NCBI GenBank assembly: GCA_002724185.1
Contig: PBOB01000002.1
Span: forward strand, 14,843 to 78,842
Origin: Acidiferrobacteraceae bacterium
GTDB taxonomy: Bacteria > Pseudomonadota > Gammaproteobacteria > Arenicellales > UBA868
Direction: 5' to 3'
DNA length: 64,000 bases
Below the pieces are notes generated by a model. It was not told the origin of the DNA and did no database searches. It was given only the letters and a program-made list of their open reading frames with translations. The position numbers and the translations under genes were made by a program. Of the stretch, positions 47,550-56,362 are shown in pieces; position 1 is the first letter of the stretch; every line of letters starts with the position of its first letter.

Positions 47550-48428
47550 ATGGCGGAATTAATAGATGGACGGTCATGTGCCGAAGAGCTCAGAACGAGC
47601 GTATCGGACCATGTCAGTGACCTCAAAATCAATCATGCAATAACGCCCGGATTAGCAGTTGTCCTTGTTGGCGAGGATCCCGCAAGCCAGGTATATGTTC
47701 GAAACAAGAAAAAGCAGACCATTGAAACAGGAATGAAGTCCTATGACTACCACCTTGATGAAAATGTAGGTGAGCGCCAACTTCTAGATCTGATTGATGA
47801 GTTAAATTCGGACCCTCATGTTCATGGAATACTTGTGCAGCTACCACTGCCAGACTCTATTGACTCGCACGCTGTTATTAACGCCATCGATCCTATGAAA
47901 GATGTTGATGGCTTCCATCTTAGAAATGTTGGCTTACTGTCTACCGGAAATGCCAATCTGGTGCCGTGCACGCCACTTGGGTGTATGATGCTATTGAAAA
48001 GAACTTGTGAGAAATTGTCTGGCATGAATTCAGTTGTTGTTGGCCGGTCAAATATTGTAGGCAAGCCAATGGCAGCCTTGTTGTTGGCGGAAAATTGCAC
48101 TGTAACTATTGGTCACTCACGGACAAAGAATCTCCCAGATGTTTGCCGAGAAGCCGATATTTTAGTTGCCGCTGTTGGTAGGGCTGAGATGATTACTGGT
48201 GAGTGGGTTAAGCCAGGTGCAGTAGTAATTGATGTTGGAATTAATCGGATAGATGGCAAGCATGGAAAGACTAGACTGGTTGGCGATGTTGAATTCGAGA
48301 GTGTAAGTATGGTTGCCAGTGCAATAACTCCAGTTCCAGGCGGTGTTGGTCCAATGACTATAGCATGTTTGCTGCGTAATACTGTTCAAGCTGCTTGCGC
48401 AATAAATAATCTACCATTTAATTTGTAG
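47550..48428 (+). CDS. folD: Bifunctional methylene-THF dehydrogenase / methenyl-THF cyclohydrolase
   Basis: 292 aa. Motifs: [28 protein letters not shown] (catalytic Tyr and Lys near residues 50-56), [18 protein letters not shown], the NADP domain [18 protein letters not shown], and [16 protein letters not shown] at the C-terminus. It interconverts methylene-, methenyl- and 10-formyl-THF. A good ribosome site (AGGAG) precedes ATG 47550. Its position directly behind the formate dehydrogenase genes suggests a dedicated role in oxidising C1 units to formate and on to CO2, in addition to the housekeeping role; no second folD is visible here. Confidence 0.96.
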   Translation: MAELIDGRSCAEELRTSVSDHVSDLKINHAITPGLAVVLVGEDPASQVYVRNKKKQTIETGMKSYDYHLDENVGERQLLDLIDELNSDPHVHGILVQLPLPDSIDSHAVINAIDPMKDVDGFHLRNVGLLSTGNANLVPCTPLGCMMLLKRTCEKLSGMNSVVVGRSNIVGKPMAALLLAENCTVTIGHSRTKNLPDVCREADILVAAVGRAEMITGEWVKPGAVVIDVGINRIDGKHGKTRLVGDVEFESVSMVASAITPVPGGVGPMTIACLLRNTVQAACAINNLPFNL

Positions 48429-48485
48429 AAGAATTTAGGTTACCCAAGATGTTTGCGGTTATAGTAAATAGTCAAGTTAAAAAAA

Positions 48486-51400
48486 CTATCGAAAACTTCT
48501 AGCTTGAATTATTTTCTCGTTCAGCATCTTGGTGTAGTCAAAGAGGTCACAAACTACTATTTGTACTGTTTGATTATGGCGTTGAATTATGCCTAGCGCC
48601 CCTAGCAGTTCTGCATTAATTATCGTTTCACGATTATTTTGAGCAACTTCTTTCCATATAATTAGATTAGCGCTTCCTGTTTCATCCTCAATTGTGATAA
48701 AGGTAACATTCTTAGCGCTAGATGGCCGCTGTCGGATGATTGTTAATCCCGCTACTCTAACTCGTGAGCCAGCAGTGTATTTGTAGAGATCAGCGCTAGT
48801 AACTATATTAAGTTCTCTTAGTTGTGTCCTTAATAAGGCCAGTGGGTGTGGGCCAAGCGTGAACCCCATATTTGCATAGTCGGTATATGTTTCCTCAGAG
48901 CTAGTGGGTCGGTGTAAAAGTGGAATTCCTTCGAAATGCTCTGGGAAAGGAAGGCTTAGTTTCGAGTATTTAGGCTTGGAGGCGTTCCAGATAGCCTGCC
49001 TACGATTACTTTTAATGATCATTTTTAACGCATCTGACGCCGCAAGAGCCTGTAGATCATTTTGACTTAGGTGTGCTCTTGCCGCTATATCATCTATGCT
49101 GGAGAACGATTTTTGAGAACGCACTTTTATCAGTTTTTCCATCTTGTTTTTATTCAGGCCTTTAATTAGTCGCAGGCCCAATCGAATCATATCTCCATGA
49201 TTGCTTCTCTCAAGCGTACAGTCCCAACTACTAATAGTAACGTCTATTGGGTTTATAGTGATTCCATGTCGCTGTGCGTCCTGGATGAGTTGTGATATGG
49301 AATAGAAGCCCATTGGTTGACTATTAAGAACTGCGCAGGTAAAAATTGCAGTTTTATGACGCTTTAGCCATGCAGATACATAGACTATTGAGGCAAAGCT
49401 GGCAGCGTGAGATTCAGGAAATCCGTACTCTCCAAATGCAAGAATTTGATTGTAAGTTTGATATGCAAAACTTCTACCATAACCGCGTTTTTCTATTCCA
49501 TTGATTAGCTTTTTTTTATATTTTTTTAACTCATTAATTCCTTTCCATGTAGATATAGAGCGACGAAGATCATCTGCTTCACCTGGTGTAAATCCGGCAG
49601 TTGCTACTGCAAGCCGAATTACTTGTTCTTGGAAAATAGGCACCCCAAGAGTACGCCCAAGTATTTGCTGTATGTCATTATTAGGATAGGTAATTAGTGC
49701 TTTGCTCTCTCTTCTTTTCAGATACGGATGCACCATTTTCCCCTGAATTGGACCAGGACGTACGATAGCAATTTCTATCACTAAGTCATAAAAGCACTGC
49801 GGGCGTAGTCGTGGAAGCATTGCCATCTGAGCTCGAGATTCTATTTGAAAAACACCAATCGTATCTGCCGCACTAATCATTTTATACACCGAGCCATCGT
49901 TTTGTGGCACAGTAGACATCGTAAGTGATTGGCCATGATGCTTCGCTATCATTTTGAAGCTTTTATGAATAGCAGTTAACATACCTAATCCCAGGCAATC
50001 AATTTTAAGCAGTCCCAGCGCTTCAAGATCATATTTGTCCCATTGAATAACTGTACGATTTATCATAGAGGCATTCTCAATTGGAACTAGCTCACATAGA
50101 GGTTTATGAGAAAGAACAAATCCACCAGAGTGTTGCGACAGATGTCGTGGGAAATCTATTAGATCAACTATGATGTTTAATGCATCACTTGCTATGGGTT
50201 CGTCTGTATCTACTCTATCCTCTTGTAGTTGTTCGATTGATACATCTTTTCCATCTAACCAAGATATATTCTTTGTTAGTTGATCTACTGTTTTTTGCTC
50301 CAATCCTAGCGCCTTACTAACATCTCTTATAGCGCTTTTAGGGCGGTATCTCACAACAGCAGATGTTAGTGCTGCATGATCCTTGCCATATTTTGCATAT
50401 ATGTATTGCACAACTTCTTCACGTCTTTCATGCTCAAAATCTATATCAATATCAGGTGGTTTATTTCTTTCACGCGAAAGAAAGCGCTCAAATAGCAGAT
50501 TGATATGCGTAGGATCTACCTCGGTGATACCTAAGCAGTAACAGACAACGGAGTTAGCTGCAGATCCACGACCTTGACAGAGAATATTTTGCGATTTAGC
50601 AAATTGAACAATATCATATACGGTGAGAAAATAAGACTCATAGCTAAGATCTTTAATTAATTCGAGCTCGATATCTATTTGTGCTTGGATAGGCAAGGAT
50701 GCACCATTGGGCCAGCGGTTATTCATTCCTTGAATAGTTAGTCGCCGCAGGTAAATGTCTTTATTCAAACTTTCTGGAGTAAATTCATCTGGATAAGAAT
50801 AATCTAGTGCATCTAAAGTGAAACTGCATTGATCTGCAATATTTATTGTTTCGCTTAGCATTTCTATCGGATACAAATTTCGTAGTAAGTTGAGATTTCT
50901 TAAATGCCGCTCACTATTGCTATTTAATTGATGATGAGATTCATATATTGTCTTTTTAAGCCTAATAGCGGTCATTACATCTTGGACTTTTTGTCGATCG
51001 CGTATATGCATGCAAACGTTGCCAGTAGCGACTAAAGGTGCGTTGTCTATTTTGCTAATGCGTTTTAAGTAGGTTAAGTGATCAAGATCAAATCCATTAA
51101 TAGATTGTTGTGTGGCAATCCATACTAGACCAGGGAATAAACTATTTAGCCATAAGAAGTTATGACGTAGATTGTTATATCGATCTTTTAAATCATTTTT
51201 ATTCCCAAAATGTGCATTGCAACATATGATGAATAGGCAATTAGTCAGTGTCGAATTTTCTATGTTGTCTTTAGTAATTAAATATTTTCCCTTTGGGGCA
51301 GCACTACGAGTAAGCGTGATTAAGCGTGTTAGATTAGAGTAGCCCAAATTATTCTTTGCAAGAATTAGAATCTTCAGACCGCCAGAAAATAGAAACTCAC

Positions 51401-51596
51401 TTCCGATTATTAAGTGCAGATTGCAATTCTTTGCGGCGATATGTGCTTTTACGATACCCGCGACACTACATTCATCGGTGATGGCTAACGCCCTGTATCC
51501 AAGTTTATGTGCTTGCTGTACTAATTCCTCCGGATGTGATGCCCCCCTAAGAAATGTGAAATTAGATATGCAGTGCAGTTCAGCGTAGTCAATCAA
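48486..51596 (-). CDS. dnaE2: Error-prone DNA polymerase DnaE2
   Basis: About 1036 aa C-family polymerase. The N-terminal PHP domain starts YAELHCISNFTFLRGASHPEELVQQA, which marks DnaE2 rather than replicative DnaE1. The catalytic acid motif is RNKPPDIDIDFEHERREEVVQYI, followed by helix-hairpin-helix and OB domains at the C-terminus. An upstream in-frame ATG at 51647 lies within the promoter spacer defined by the -35/-10 elements, so it cannot be on the message; the likely start is TTG 51594-51596, right before the conserved DYAELHC. The gene is controlled by a LexA box (listed separately). The usual imuA and imuB partners are absent on both sides. It reads as AT-richer than its neighbours by eye, which may hint at transfer. 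Confidence 0.93.
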   Translation of the reverse strand: MIDYAELHCISNFTFLRGASHPEELVQQAHKLGYRALAITDECSVAGIVKAHIAAKNCNLHLIIGSEFLFSGGLKILILAKNNLGYSNLTRLITLTRSAAPKGKYLITKDNIENSTLTNCLFIICCNAHFGNKNDLKDRYNNLRHNFLWLNSLFPGLVWIATQQSINGFDLDHLTYLKRISKIDNAPLVATGNVCMHIRDRQKVQDVMTAIRLKKTIYESHHQLNSNSERHLRNLNLLRNLYPIEMLSETINIADQCSFTLDALDYSYPDEFTPESLNKDIYLRRLTIQGMNNRWPNGASLPIQAQIDIELELIKDLSYESYFLTVYDIVQFAKSQNILCQGRGSAANSVVCYCLGITEVDPTHINLLFERFLSRERNKPPDIDIDFEHERREEVVQYIYAKYGKDHAALTSAVVRYRPKSAIRDVSKALGLEQKTVDQLTKNISWLDGKDVSIEQLQEDRVDTDEPIASDALNIIVDLIDFPRHLSQHSGGFVLSHKPLCELVPIENASMINRTVIQWDKYDLEALGLLKIDCLGLGMLTAIHKSFKMIAKHHGQSLTMSTVPQNDGSVYKMISAADTIGVFQIESRAQMAMLPRLRPQCFYDLVIEIAIVRPGPIQGKMVHPYLKRRESKALITYPNNDIQQILGRTLGVPIFQEQVIRLAVATAGFTPGEADDLRRSISTWKGINELKKYKKKLINGIEKRGYGRSFAYQTYNQILAFGEYGFPESHAASFASIVYVSAWLKRHKTAIFTCAVLNSQPMGFYSISQLIQDAQRHGITINPIDVTISSWDCTLERSNHGDMIRLGLRLIKGLNKNKMEKLIKVRSQKSFSSIDDIAARAHLSQNDLQALAASDALKMIIKSNRRQAIWNASKPKYSKLSLPFPEHFEGIPLLHRPTSSEETYTDYANMGFTLGPHPLALLRTQLRELNIVTSADLYKYTAGSRVRVAGLTIIRQRPSSAKNVTFITIEDETGSANLIIWKEVAQNNRETIINAELLGALGIIQRHNQTVQIVVCDLFDYTKMLNEKIIQARSFR

Positions 51597-51614
51597 TTTA
51601 AAAATTATCGTAAA

Positions 51615-51661
51615 TACTGTAAATATATACAGTATATTACCGAACATTATCTTGATGTCAA
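51615..51661 (-). promoter_or_regulatory. SOS promoter with LexA operator for dnaE2
   Basis: On the minus strand a consensus -35 TTGACA (51656-51661) is 16 bases from TAATAT (51634-51639). Directly downstream lies TACTGTAAATATATACAGTA (51615-51634, + strand), a full CTGT-N8-ACAG LexA box extended to a 20-base dyad. The operator covers the expected transcription start, so LexA should repress dnaE2. The remaining 51662-51911 between here and the ODC gene is AT-rich and otherwise shows no gene. Confidence 0.85.
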
Positions 51662-51911
51662 TTATTCTTTGAAATTTCTACATAACGAAAAAGTAATAAT
51701 TAGCAGTTGATAATGACGAACAGGTGCGTAGGTCTTTGTTTCACCCAATGTTTGCAATAAGAGCAGGGTATTTAGGAATATCCCATCTTGGTATTAAGTA
51801 AATGACTTTTATGTAAATTAAATTAAAGCATTCAAGTGCCTTTGTATGTCAAAATCAGTCAATACCCTGGTAGAAAATAAATAAATACCGCCTGTATGTG
51901 AGGAAAACTGT

Positions 51912-53078
51912 ATGTATGATGCCAATAAGAGCTACGATGACCCTCTCTTAGTGTATGAGTCACCAGAATTGGTTGTTAAGGATTTAGAGCCCGATTATCC
52001 TGTTTATTGTGTTCGTCCAGCAGCTATTCATAGAGTCGCTCGGAAGTTTTGCGATCATTTTCCAGGCGATGTTTTATACGCTGTTAAATGTAACCCAAGC
52101 AGGCATATGCTAAATGAGCTGTATAGGGCAGGGATCAGACATTTTGATACCGCTTCTTTATCTGAAATAGAATTAATATCAGAAATGTTTGACGATGGTT
52201 CTGCTTATTTTATGCATCCAATAAAAAGTAGAAGTGCGATAGAGCGTGCGTATTATGCGCATAAAGTTAACTACTTTGTCATTGATCATCCATCTGAGTT
52301 TGAGAAGATATCAGAGTTGATTCCGCCATCTAGTGATGTAACGCTAGTGGTGAGAGTCGCGGTTGACAATTCCGGGGCTACTTACGAACTATCTAGTAAA
52401 TTTGGTGCAGATTTGGATCTAGCTACAACCTTAGTTCGTGAGGTGCTAGAAAAAGGCTTCAGATATGGAATAGCTTTCCATGTTGGTTCGCAGTGCCTGA
52501 GCGTCGAAGGCTATGAGACTGGTTTACGAATGACAGCTCAGATTCTTCAATCAGTTGGCCAATTGCCATCATGTATTGATATCGGAGGAGGATTCCCAGC
52601 CCAATATATTAATTCCTCCGGACCCGATCTAGAGATCTATATGGATGCAATTATTAGAGCTATCGAATCTTTGCAGTTACCAGCTAGCTGCCGTTTGTTT
52701 TGTGAGCCAGGCAGAGCATTATCAGCAGGTGGCGAATCATTGATCGTCCAGATTCAGCTCAGAAAGGATAATGCTCTTTATTTAAATGATGGCATGTACG
52801 GCAATATGATTGAAGAAAAGTATGGACTGCGATTACCAGTTAGGGTTATTCAGACCCGGAAATTTTCTAGTAGAGCGATTGCATTCACGGCGTATGGCCC
52901 GACATGTGATGCGCTCGATATCTATCCAGCAACGCTAAGCTTGCCAAGTGACATCGAGGAGGGTGACTGGATTGAGTTTGGTCAAATTGGCGCCTACGGA
53001 GGCGCGTGCCGAACAAACTTTAATGGATTTTACTCAGATGTATCGGTGATGGTAGAAAAAGAATTTAACGCTATGTAG
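51912..53078 (+). CDS. Ornithine decarboxylase-type PLP enzyme (fold III)
   Basis: 388 aa alanine-racemase-fold decarboxylase. PLP Lys lies in YAVKCNPSRHML (about residue 58). Further motifs are FDTASLSEIE, AFHVGSQC (about 187), DIGGGFPA (phosphate-binding glycines, about 226), CEPGRALSA and GPTCDALDIY (substrate Cys and Asp, about 325). The eukaryote-like CDALD form indicates an ornithine (or lysine/ornithine) decarboxylase rather than diaminopimelate decarboxylase. It would make putrescine; polyamine uptake could be served by the ABC system at 58530. GAGGA precedes the ATG. The gene is monocistronic or coupled to the quinone reductase gene 56 bases downstream. Confidence 0.88.
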   Translation: MYDANKSYDDPLLVYESPELVVKDLEPDYPVYCVRPAAIHRVARKFCDHFPGDVLYAVKCNPSRHMLNELYRAGIRHFDTASLSEIELISEMFDDGSAYFMHPIKSRSAIERAYYAHKVNYFVIDHPSEFEKISELIPPSSDVTLVVRVAVDNSGATYELSSKFGADLDLATTLVREVLEKGFRYGIAFHVGSQCLSVEGYETGLRMTAQILQSVGQLPSCIDIGGGFPAQYINSSGPDLEIYMDAIIRAIESLQLPASCRLFCEPGRALSAGGESLIVQIQLRKDNALYLNDGMYGNMIEEKYGLRLPVRVIQTRKFSSRAIAFTAYGPTCDALDIYPATLSLPSDIEEGDWIEFGQIGAYGGACRTNFNGFYSDVSVMVEKEFNAM

Positions 53079-53134
53079 AAAAATTATTAGGCAAAATTTA
53101 TAACATAGGTATCTAATCAATATGAGGGTTGCTA

Positions 53135-54112
53135 ATGAGTTTTGAAGTAAAAGTAGTAGAGGCTGGCGGGACAGATGCGCTACTCTGGAAGCAAGCGCGA
53201 TTTGATGGCTTAGCACCGGACGAAGTTCGTTTGCGACACACTGCTATTGGCGTAAACTATATCGATGTCTATTTTCGAAGTGGCGTCTATCAGTCTCCCG
53301 TGATGCCGTTTACGCCTGGGTTGGAAGCTGCAGGCGTTGTAACTGCGGTGGGATCGGAGGTCGCTGATCTTGATGTTGGTGATAGAGTTGCATATGCGAG
53401 TCCACCACTTGGAGCATACTCAGAAGAGAGATCAATGCCAGCGGACCGACTAATTAGACTTCCGAATAGCATTGATGATCGTATTGCTGCTGCAGTTATG
53501 TTGAAAGGTATGACAGTGCAATACCTGCTTCGTACAACATTTCGAGTGGGGTCAGACACGACTTTACTAATACATGCAGCTGCAGGTGGCGTGGGCACAA
53601 TAGCTTGCCAGTGGGCAAAGTACCTTGGCGCCACAGTTATTGGAACAGTAGGCTCTGAATCGAAGGCAGAGACTGCTATTTCGCACGGATGTGATTATCC
53701 TATTTTATATCGGGATGAAGACTTTGTTTCTCGAGTAGATGAAATTACAAGTGGTCGTGGTGTTGATGTTGTTTATGATTCTGTAGGGAAGCAGACATTT
53801 ATGAAAAGTTTGGAGTGTCTTCGTCCGCTCGGTATGATGGTGCTATTTGGACAATCGTCCGGAGCAGTAGATCCAATCAGCCCAAGTGTATTGCAGGATA
53901 AAGGTTCTCTATTTCTTACTCGCCCTACACTGATGACATATACTGCCCATCGGAAAGATCTAGAAGCATGCGCTGGCGAGCTACTAGAATTAATTGCCAA
54001 GGATGTTGTTAAGCCGGACATCAGGCAAGAATTTCCGTTACGAGAAGCAGCAGCAGCACATATCGCTCTGGAGTCGAGGAGCACTCAGGGAGCAACACTG
54101 CTCATTCCTTAG
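53135..54112 (+). CDS. NADPH:quinone oxidoreductase (QorA-like, MDR superfamily)
   Basis: About 325 aa zinc-free MDR protein. The N-terminal domain contains RLRHTAIGVNYIDVYFRSGVYQSPVMPFTPGLEAAGVV, the standard QorA pattern; the Rossmann loop is canonical (IHAAAGGVGTIACQWAKYLGATVIGTVGS, about residues 145-170), unlike the altered loop in the homologue at 1276. It reduces quinones by one or two electrons using NADPH, commonly in stress defence. ATG 53135 has GAGGG six bases upstream; an in-frame TTG two codons earlier is less likely. trpD follows after 28 bases. Confidence 0.92.
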   Translation: MSFEVKVVEAGGTDALLWKQARFDGLAPDEVRLRHTAIGVNYIDVYFRSGVYQSPVMPFTPGLEAAGVVTAVGSEVADLDVGDRVAYASPPLGAYSEERSMPADRLIRLPNSIDDRIAAAVMLKGMTVQYLLRTTFRVGSDTTLLIHAAAGGVGTIACQWAKYLGATVIGTVGSESKAETAISHGCDYPILYRDEDFVSRVDEITSGRGVDVVYDSVGKQTFMKSLECLRPLGMMVLFGQSSGAVDPISPSVLQDKGSLFLTRPTLMTYTAHRKDLEACAGELLELIAKDVVKPDIRQEFPLREAAAAHIALESRSTQGATLLIP

Positions 54113-54140
54113 TAGTGCTACGTAATTCTTAAGAACAATT

Positions 54141-55172
54141 ATGAATCTAGTAGACGCAATAGATGCTTGTAGTCAGTTAAGAGATCTCACCACTGTTGAG
54201 ATGGAGTCAGTTATGGGGTTGATAATGAAGGGTGAGGCGACTCCTGCACAGATAGGAGCATTTCTGGTCGTGCTCAAAATGAAAGGTGAAACAGTTGAGG
54301 AGCTGGTTGCCGCCGCTCGTGTAATGCGAGGCTTTGCGACTAGTGTAAAAGTGTCAAATGATAAAGTAATCGACTCTGTTGGTACAGGAGGGGATAGGGC
54401 AGGTATTTTCAATGTTTCAACGGCTGCAGCCCTAGTTGTTTCTGCGCATGGTGGCGTAGTAGCAAAGCACGGAAATCGAGCAGCGACCGGTAAATCAGGT
54501 AGCGCCGATGTACTTGAAGCCGCTGGTGTTAATATTGATCTTAAGGCTGAGCAGGCCGCCCACACTATAGAGCAAATCGGTATTGGGTTTTTGTTTGCTC
54601 CTGCCCATCATAGTGCGACTCGACATGCAATGCTCCCCCGTCGAGAGATCGGTGTACGTACAATATTCAATTTGTTAGGTCCCCTAACGAACCCGGCTGA
54701 TGCAAAATATCAGCTTGTTGGCGTTTTTGATAAGAAATGGTTAGGCAAAATTTGTGAAGTATTCAGGCAGCTTGGCAGCATTCATACTTTAGTTGTTCAT
54801 TCACGAGATGGTCTTGATGAGATTAGCATTGCAGCAGAGACAGACATCGTAGAGTTGCGAAACAATGTCATTACTAGCTACACAGTACGACCTCAGGATT
54901 TCGACATCGAGAAGGGCTCATTAGAGGAGTTGCAAGTAGATACTCCTCAAGAAAGTTTAGATATTATTTTGGAGGCTTTATCTGGAGTGCGCGGACCTGC
55001 TTATAACATGGTTGCAATCAATAGCGGTGCAGCACTTTATGCGGGAGATCGAACTAGATCACTGAGAGATGGGGTGGATGAAGCACGCAAGGTTCTAGAT
55101 TCTGGTGCGGCGTTGGACAAGCTTTATGAGCTCGTTGCGCTTACGAACAAGTTGGGTGATTCGAGCTTTTGA
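54141..55172 (+). CDS. trpD: Anthranilate phosphoribosyltransferase
   Basis: 343 aa, the normal length. It carries the PRPP-binding motif VIDSVGTGGDRAGIFNVSTAAALV (about residues 75-98), KHGNRAATGKSGSADVLEAAGVNI (anthranilate and PRPP binding) and RTIFNLLGPLTNPA. It joins anthranilate to PRPP in tryptophan synthesis. It stands without trpE, trpG or trpC neighbours, which is unusual since trpD is commonly in a trpGDC operon. It follows the quinone reductase gene closely and faces a lipoprotein gene, with five bases between the ends. Residues are intact, so it should be functional. Confidence 0.95.
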   Translation: MNLVDAIDACSQLRDLTTVEMESVMGLIMKGEATPAQIGAFLVVLKMKGETVEELVAAARVMRGFATSVKVSNDKVIDSVGTGGDRAGIFNVSTAAALVVSAHGGVVAKHGNRAATGKSGSADVLEAAGVNIDLKAEQAAHTIEQIGIGFLFAPAHHSATRHAMLPRREIGVRTIFNLLGPLTNPADAKYQLVGVFDKKWLGKICEVFRQLGSIHTLVVHSRDGLDEISIAAETDIVELRNNVITSYTVRPQDFDIEKGSLEELQVDTPQESLDIILEALSGVRGPAYNMVAINSGAALYAGDRTRSLRDGVDEARKVLDSGAALDKLYELVALTNKLGDSSF

Positions 55173-55177
55173 AGCAG

Positions 55178-55972
55178 TTAGGAGCATACTGCCTCAATTG
55201 TATGGTTTGAAGTAATATTTGAGAAGCTATAAGTGCAGCCACCGGCCGCACAGTTTTCAGCAACGCCATCAACATTGAGAACTGATAACGTTCCAGAATT
55301 GACCGTTATGGTAATGGATTGATCGGATCCCTTTAACACAGAAATATCACCGGAGGGAGAAAAGGCGCAATCGCCAGATTGAACAGAAGTCGAGATAACG
55401 TAGCTTGTGTTTATATCTCCAGGAGTGCTGACTGTATCCATGAAAGTTACTTTGAAGTTGTGCGCTTTTACTATTGGACCAATAACGAAATAACGGTTTG
55501 GGTGGTCACCGGACAATTGAGCGGCGACACCATCAAATTCAACTATATTATCAATATGCCCCTTTTTTGCTAAAACACTTAGCTTCAGCATAGAGTAACC
55601 ATTGACATTCTTAACGCCACCCGGAGTAACTGTGCCTTCTCCGGAGCTGATTATAGTTATATCAAAACAGCCGTGACTCACTGATAAGCTAGAATCAGAA
55701 GCTATAACATTTTTTGGTTTAGGAGTTTGTGCATAAATTGTGCCTACGTTTGTAGTTGCGGTACATCCACCACTATTCTTGGCTATAAATTTCCCTGTAA
55801 AGCCTGCTGTTAAGTAGAGCTCAGCTGCTTGATCAAGAGTCAGTCCTCTAAATTCTGGCACAGTAGTGATGGTGGCATGCCCGGTATCGGTCGTGGTGCC
55901 CGATTGATTGCATGCGCTAAGCGCAGCAAGACTAGCAGCTATAAGAACTAGCAGCATTTTAGGGTGAGGCAT
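55178..55972 (-). CDS. PASTA-containing lipoprotein with bacterial repeat domain
   Basis: 264 aa lipoprotein. A signal peptide ends in the lipobox LSAC (Cys about residue 21). Residues about 35-100 form a PASTA-like domain: VPEFRGLTLDQAAELYLTAGFTGKF ... AQTPKPKNVIASDSSLSVSHG. The rest contains two copies of a beta-repeat seen in cell-surface proteins (ITIISSGEGTVTPGG..., then SGDCAFSPSGDISVLKGSDQSITITVNSG...YSFSNITSNHTIEAVC). PASTA domains bind cell-wall or glycan structures, mostly in Gram-positive kinases and penicillin-binding proteins; a stand-alone lipoprotein form in a gammaproteobacterium is uncommon. Function unknown. There are several cysteines in the mature part, consistent with disulphides. 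Confidence 0.6.
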   Translation of the reverse strand: MPHPKMLLVLIAASLAALSACNQSGTTTDTGHATITTVPEFRGLTLDQAAELYLTAGFTGKFIAKNSGGCTATTNVGTIYAQTPKPKNVIASDSSLSVSHGCFDITIISSGEGTVTPGGVKNVNGYSMLKLSVLAKKGHIDNIVEFDGVAAQLSGDHPNRYFVIGPIVKAHNFKVTFMDTVSTPGDINTSYVISTSVQSGDCAFSPSGDISVLKGSDQSITITVNSGTLSVLNVDGVAENCAAGGCTYSFSNITSNHTIEAVCS

Positions 55973-56038
55973 CTATTATTCCCATCAGTTTGATCATTCT
56001 CTTTGGTTATTTAAGAACGTCCACACTATTGGTCAAGA

Positions 56039-56069
56039 GGAGGCAGACATCGCCTCTAACTCTTTTTAC
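56039..56069 (+). terminator. Possible Rho-independent terminator
   Basis: GGAGGC pairs with GCCTCT around the loop AGACATC (5 Watson-Crick pairs plus G-T), followed by AACTCTTTTT. It reads on the + strand with no + gene immediately before it; it could end read-through from trpD that runs antisense through the lipoprotein gene. The remaining bases 55973-56175 contain no supported gene. Confidence 0.35.
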
Positions 56070-56175
56070 TTATTACTGAGAACTAGATGTATAGGACAGA
56101 TTATATCACAGCGCGGCCGACGTCGTTCGAGCCTGTTCGCTAATTAATCCATAGTCTGTGTGTATTCAGATAACG

Positions 56176-56204
56176 TTGTGGTAAAAGGTAAATCGTTCTA
56201 GAAT
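56176..56204 (+). promoter_or_regulatory. Sigma70 promoter of a very small gene
   Basis: TTGTGG (56176-56181) and TAGAAT (56199-56204) are separated by the optimal 17 bases. The expected start of the RNA is near 56211, 30 bases before the small reading frame at 56241. This gives the small gene a complete transcription unit of its own. Confidence 0.6.
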
Positions 56205-56240
56205 GAAGACCCCTAAATAAACATACAAGGAGGTGATCCA

Positions 56241-56312
56241 ATGTCTAGTGATATGTCATTACTCGTGGTGAGCGTTGGTGTTTTTTGGAGACTAGAGGAT
56301 ATCTCCTCCTAG
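56241..56312 (+). CDS. Very small protein (23 aa) with a perfect extended Shine-Dalgarno
   Basis: The frame encodes 23 residues (MSSDMSLLVVSVGVFW..., ending in LEDISS) before TAG 56310-56312. AAGGAGGTGATCC (56227-56239) immediately upstream is complementary to the full 13-base 3' tail of 16S rRNA, an exceptionally strong ribosome site. A sigma70 promoter lies before it and a terminator after it. The end of the frame (56297-56310) can pair with the ribosome site (AGGAGG with CCTCCT, then GAT with ATC and CC with GG), so the coding region would form the loop of a self-sequestering hairpin. No family is recognised. Alternatives are a regulatory RNA with several GGA motifs (CsrA-type binding sites) or a leader peptide. 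The middle of the peptide is hydrophobic. Confidence 0.5.
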   Translation: MSSDMSLLVVSVGVFWRLEDISS

Positions 56313-56362
56313 TGGAATAACACATGCTCCAGTGACAATGTTCACTGCGATGACCAATCACG

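Noticed and set aside
51597-51647. ATG at 51647 as the dnaE2 start, with a hydrophobic N-terminus
   Set aside because: It lies inside the promoter spacer and upstream of the LexA box, and the extra residues are not part of the DnaE2 fold.
56096-56160. tRNA-like GTTCGAGCC segment
   Set aside because: Only a T-loop-like heptamer; no flanking stems, anticodon arm or acceptor pairing.
56227-56240. Fragment of an inverted 16S rRNA 3' end
   Set aside because: The 14 matching bases are explained by an extended ribosome site; the match stops exactly at the ATG and no further rRNA sequence is present.
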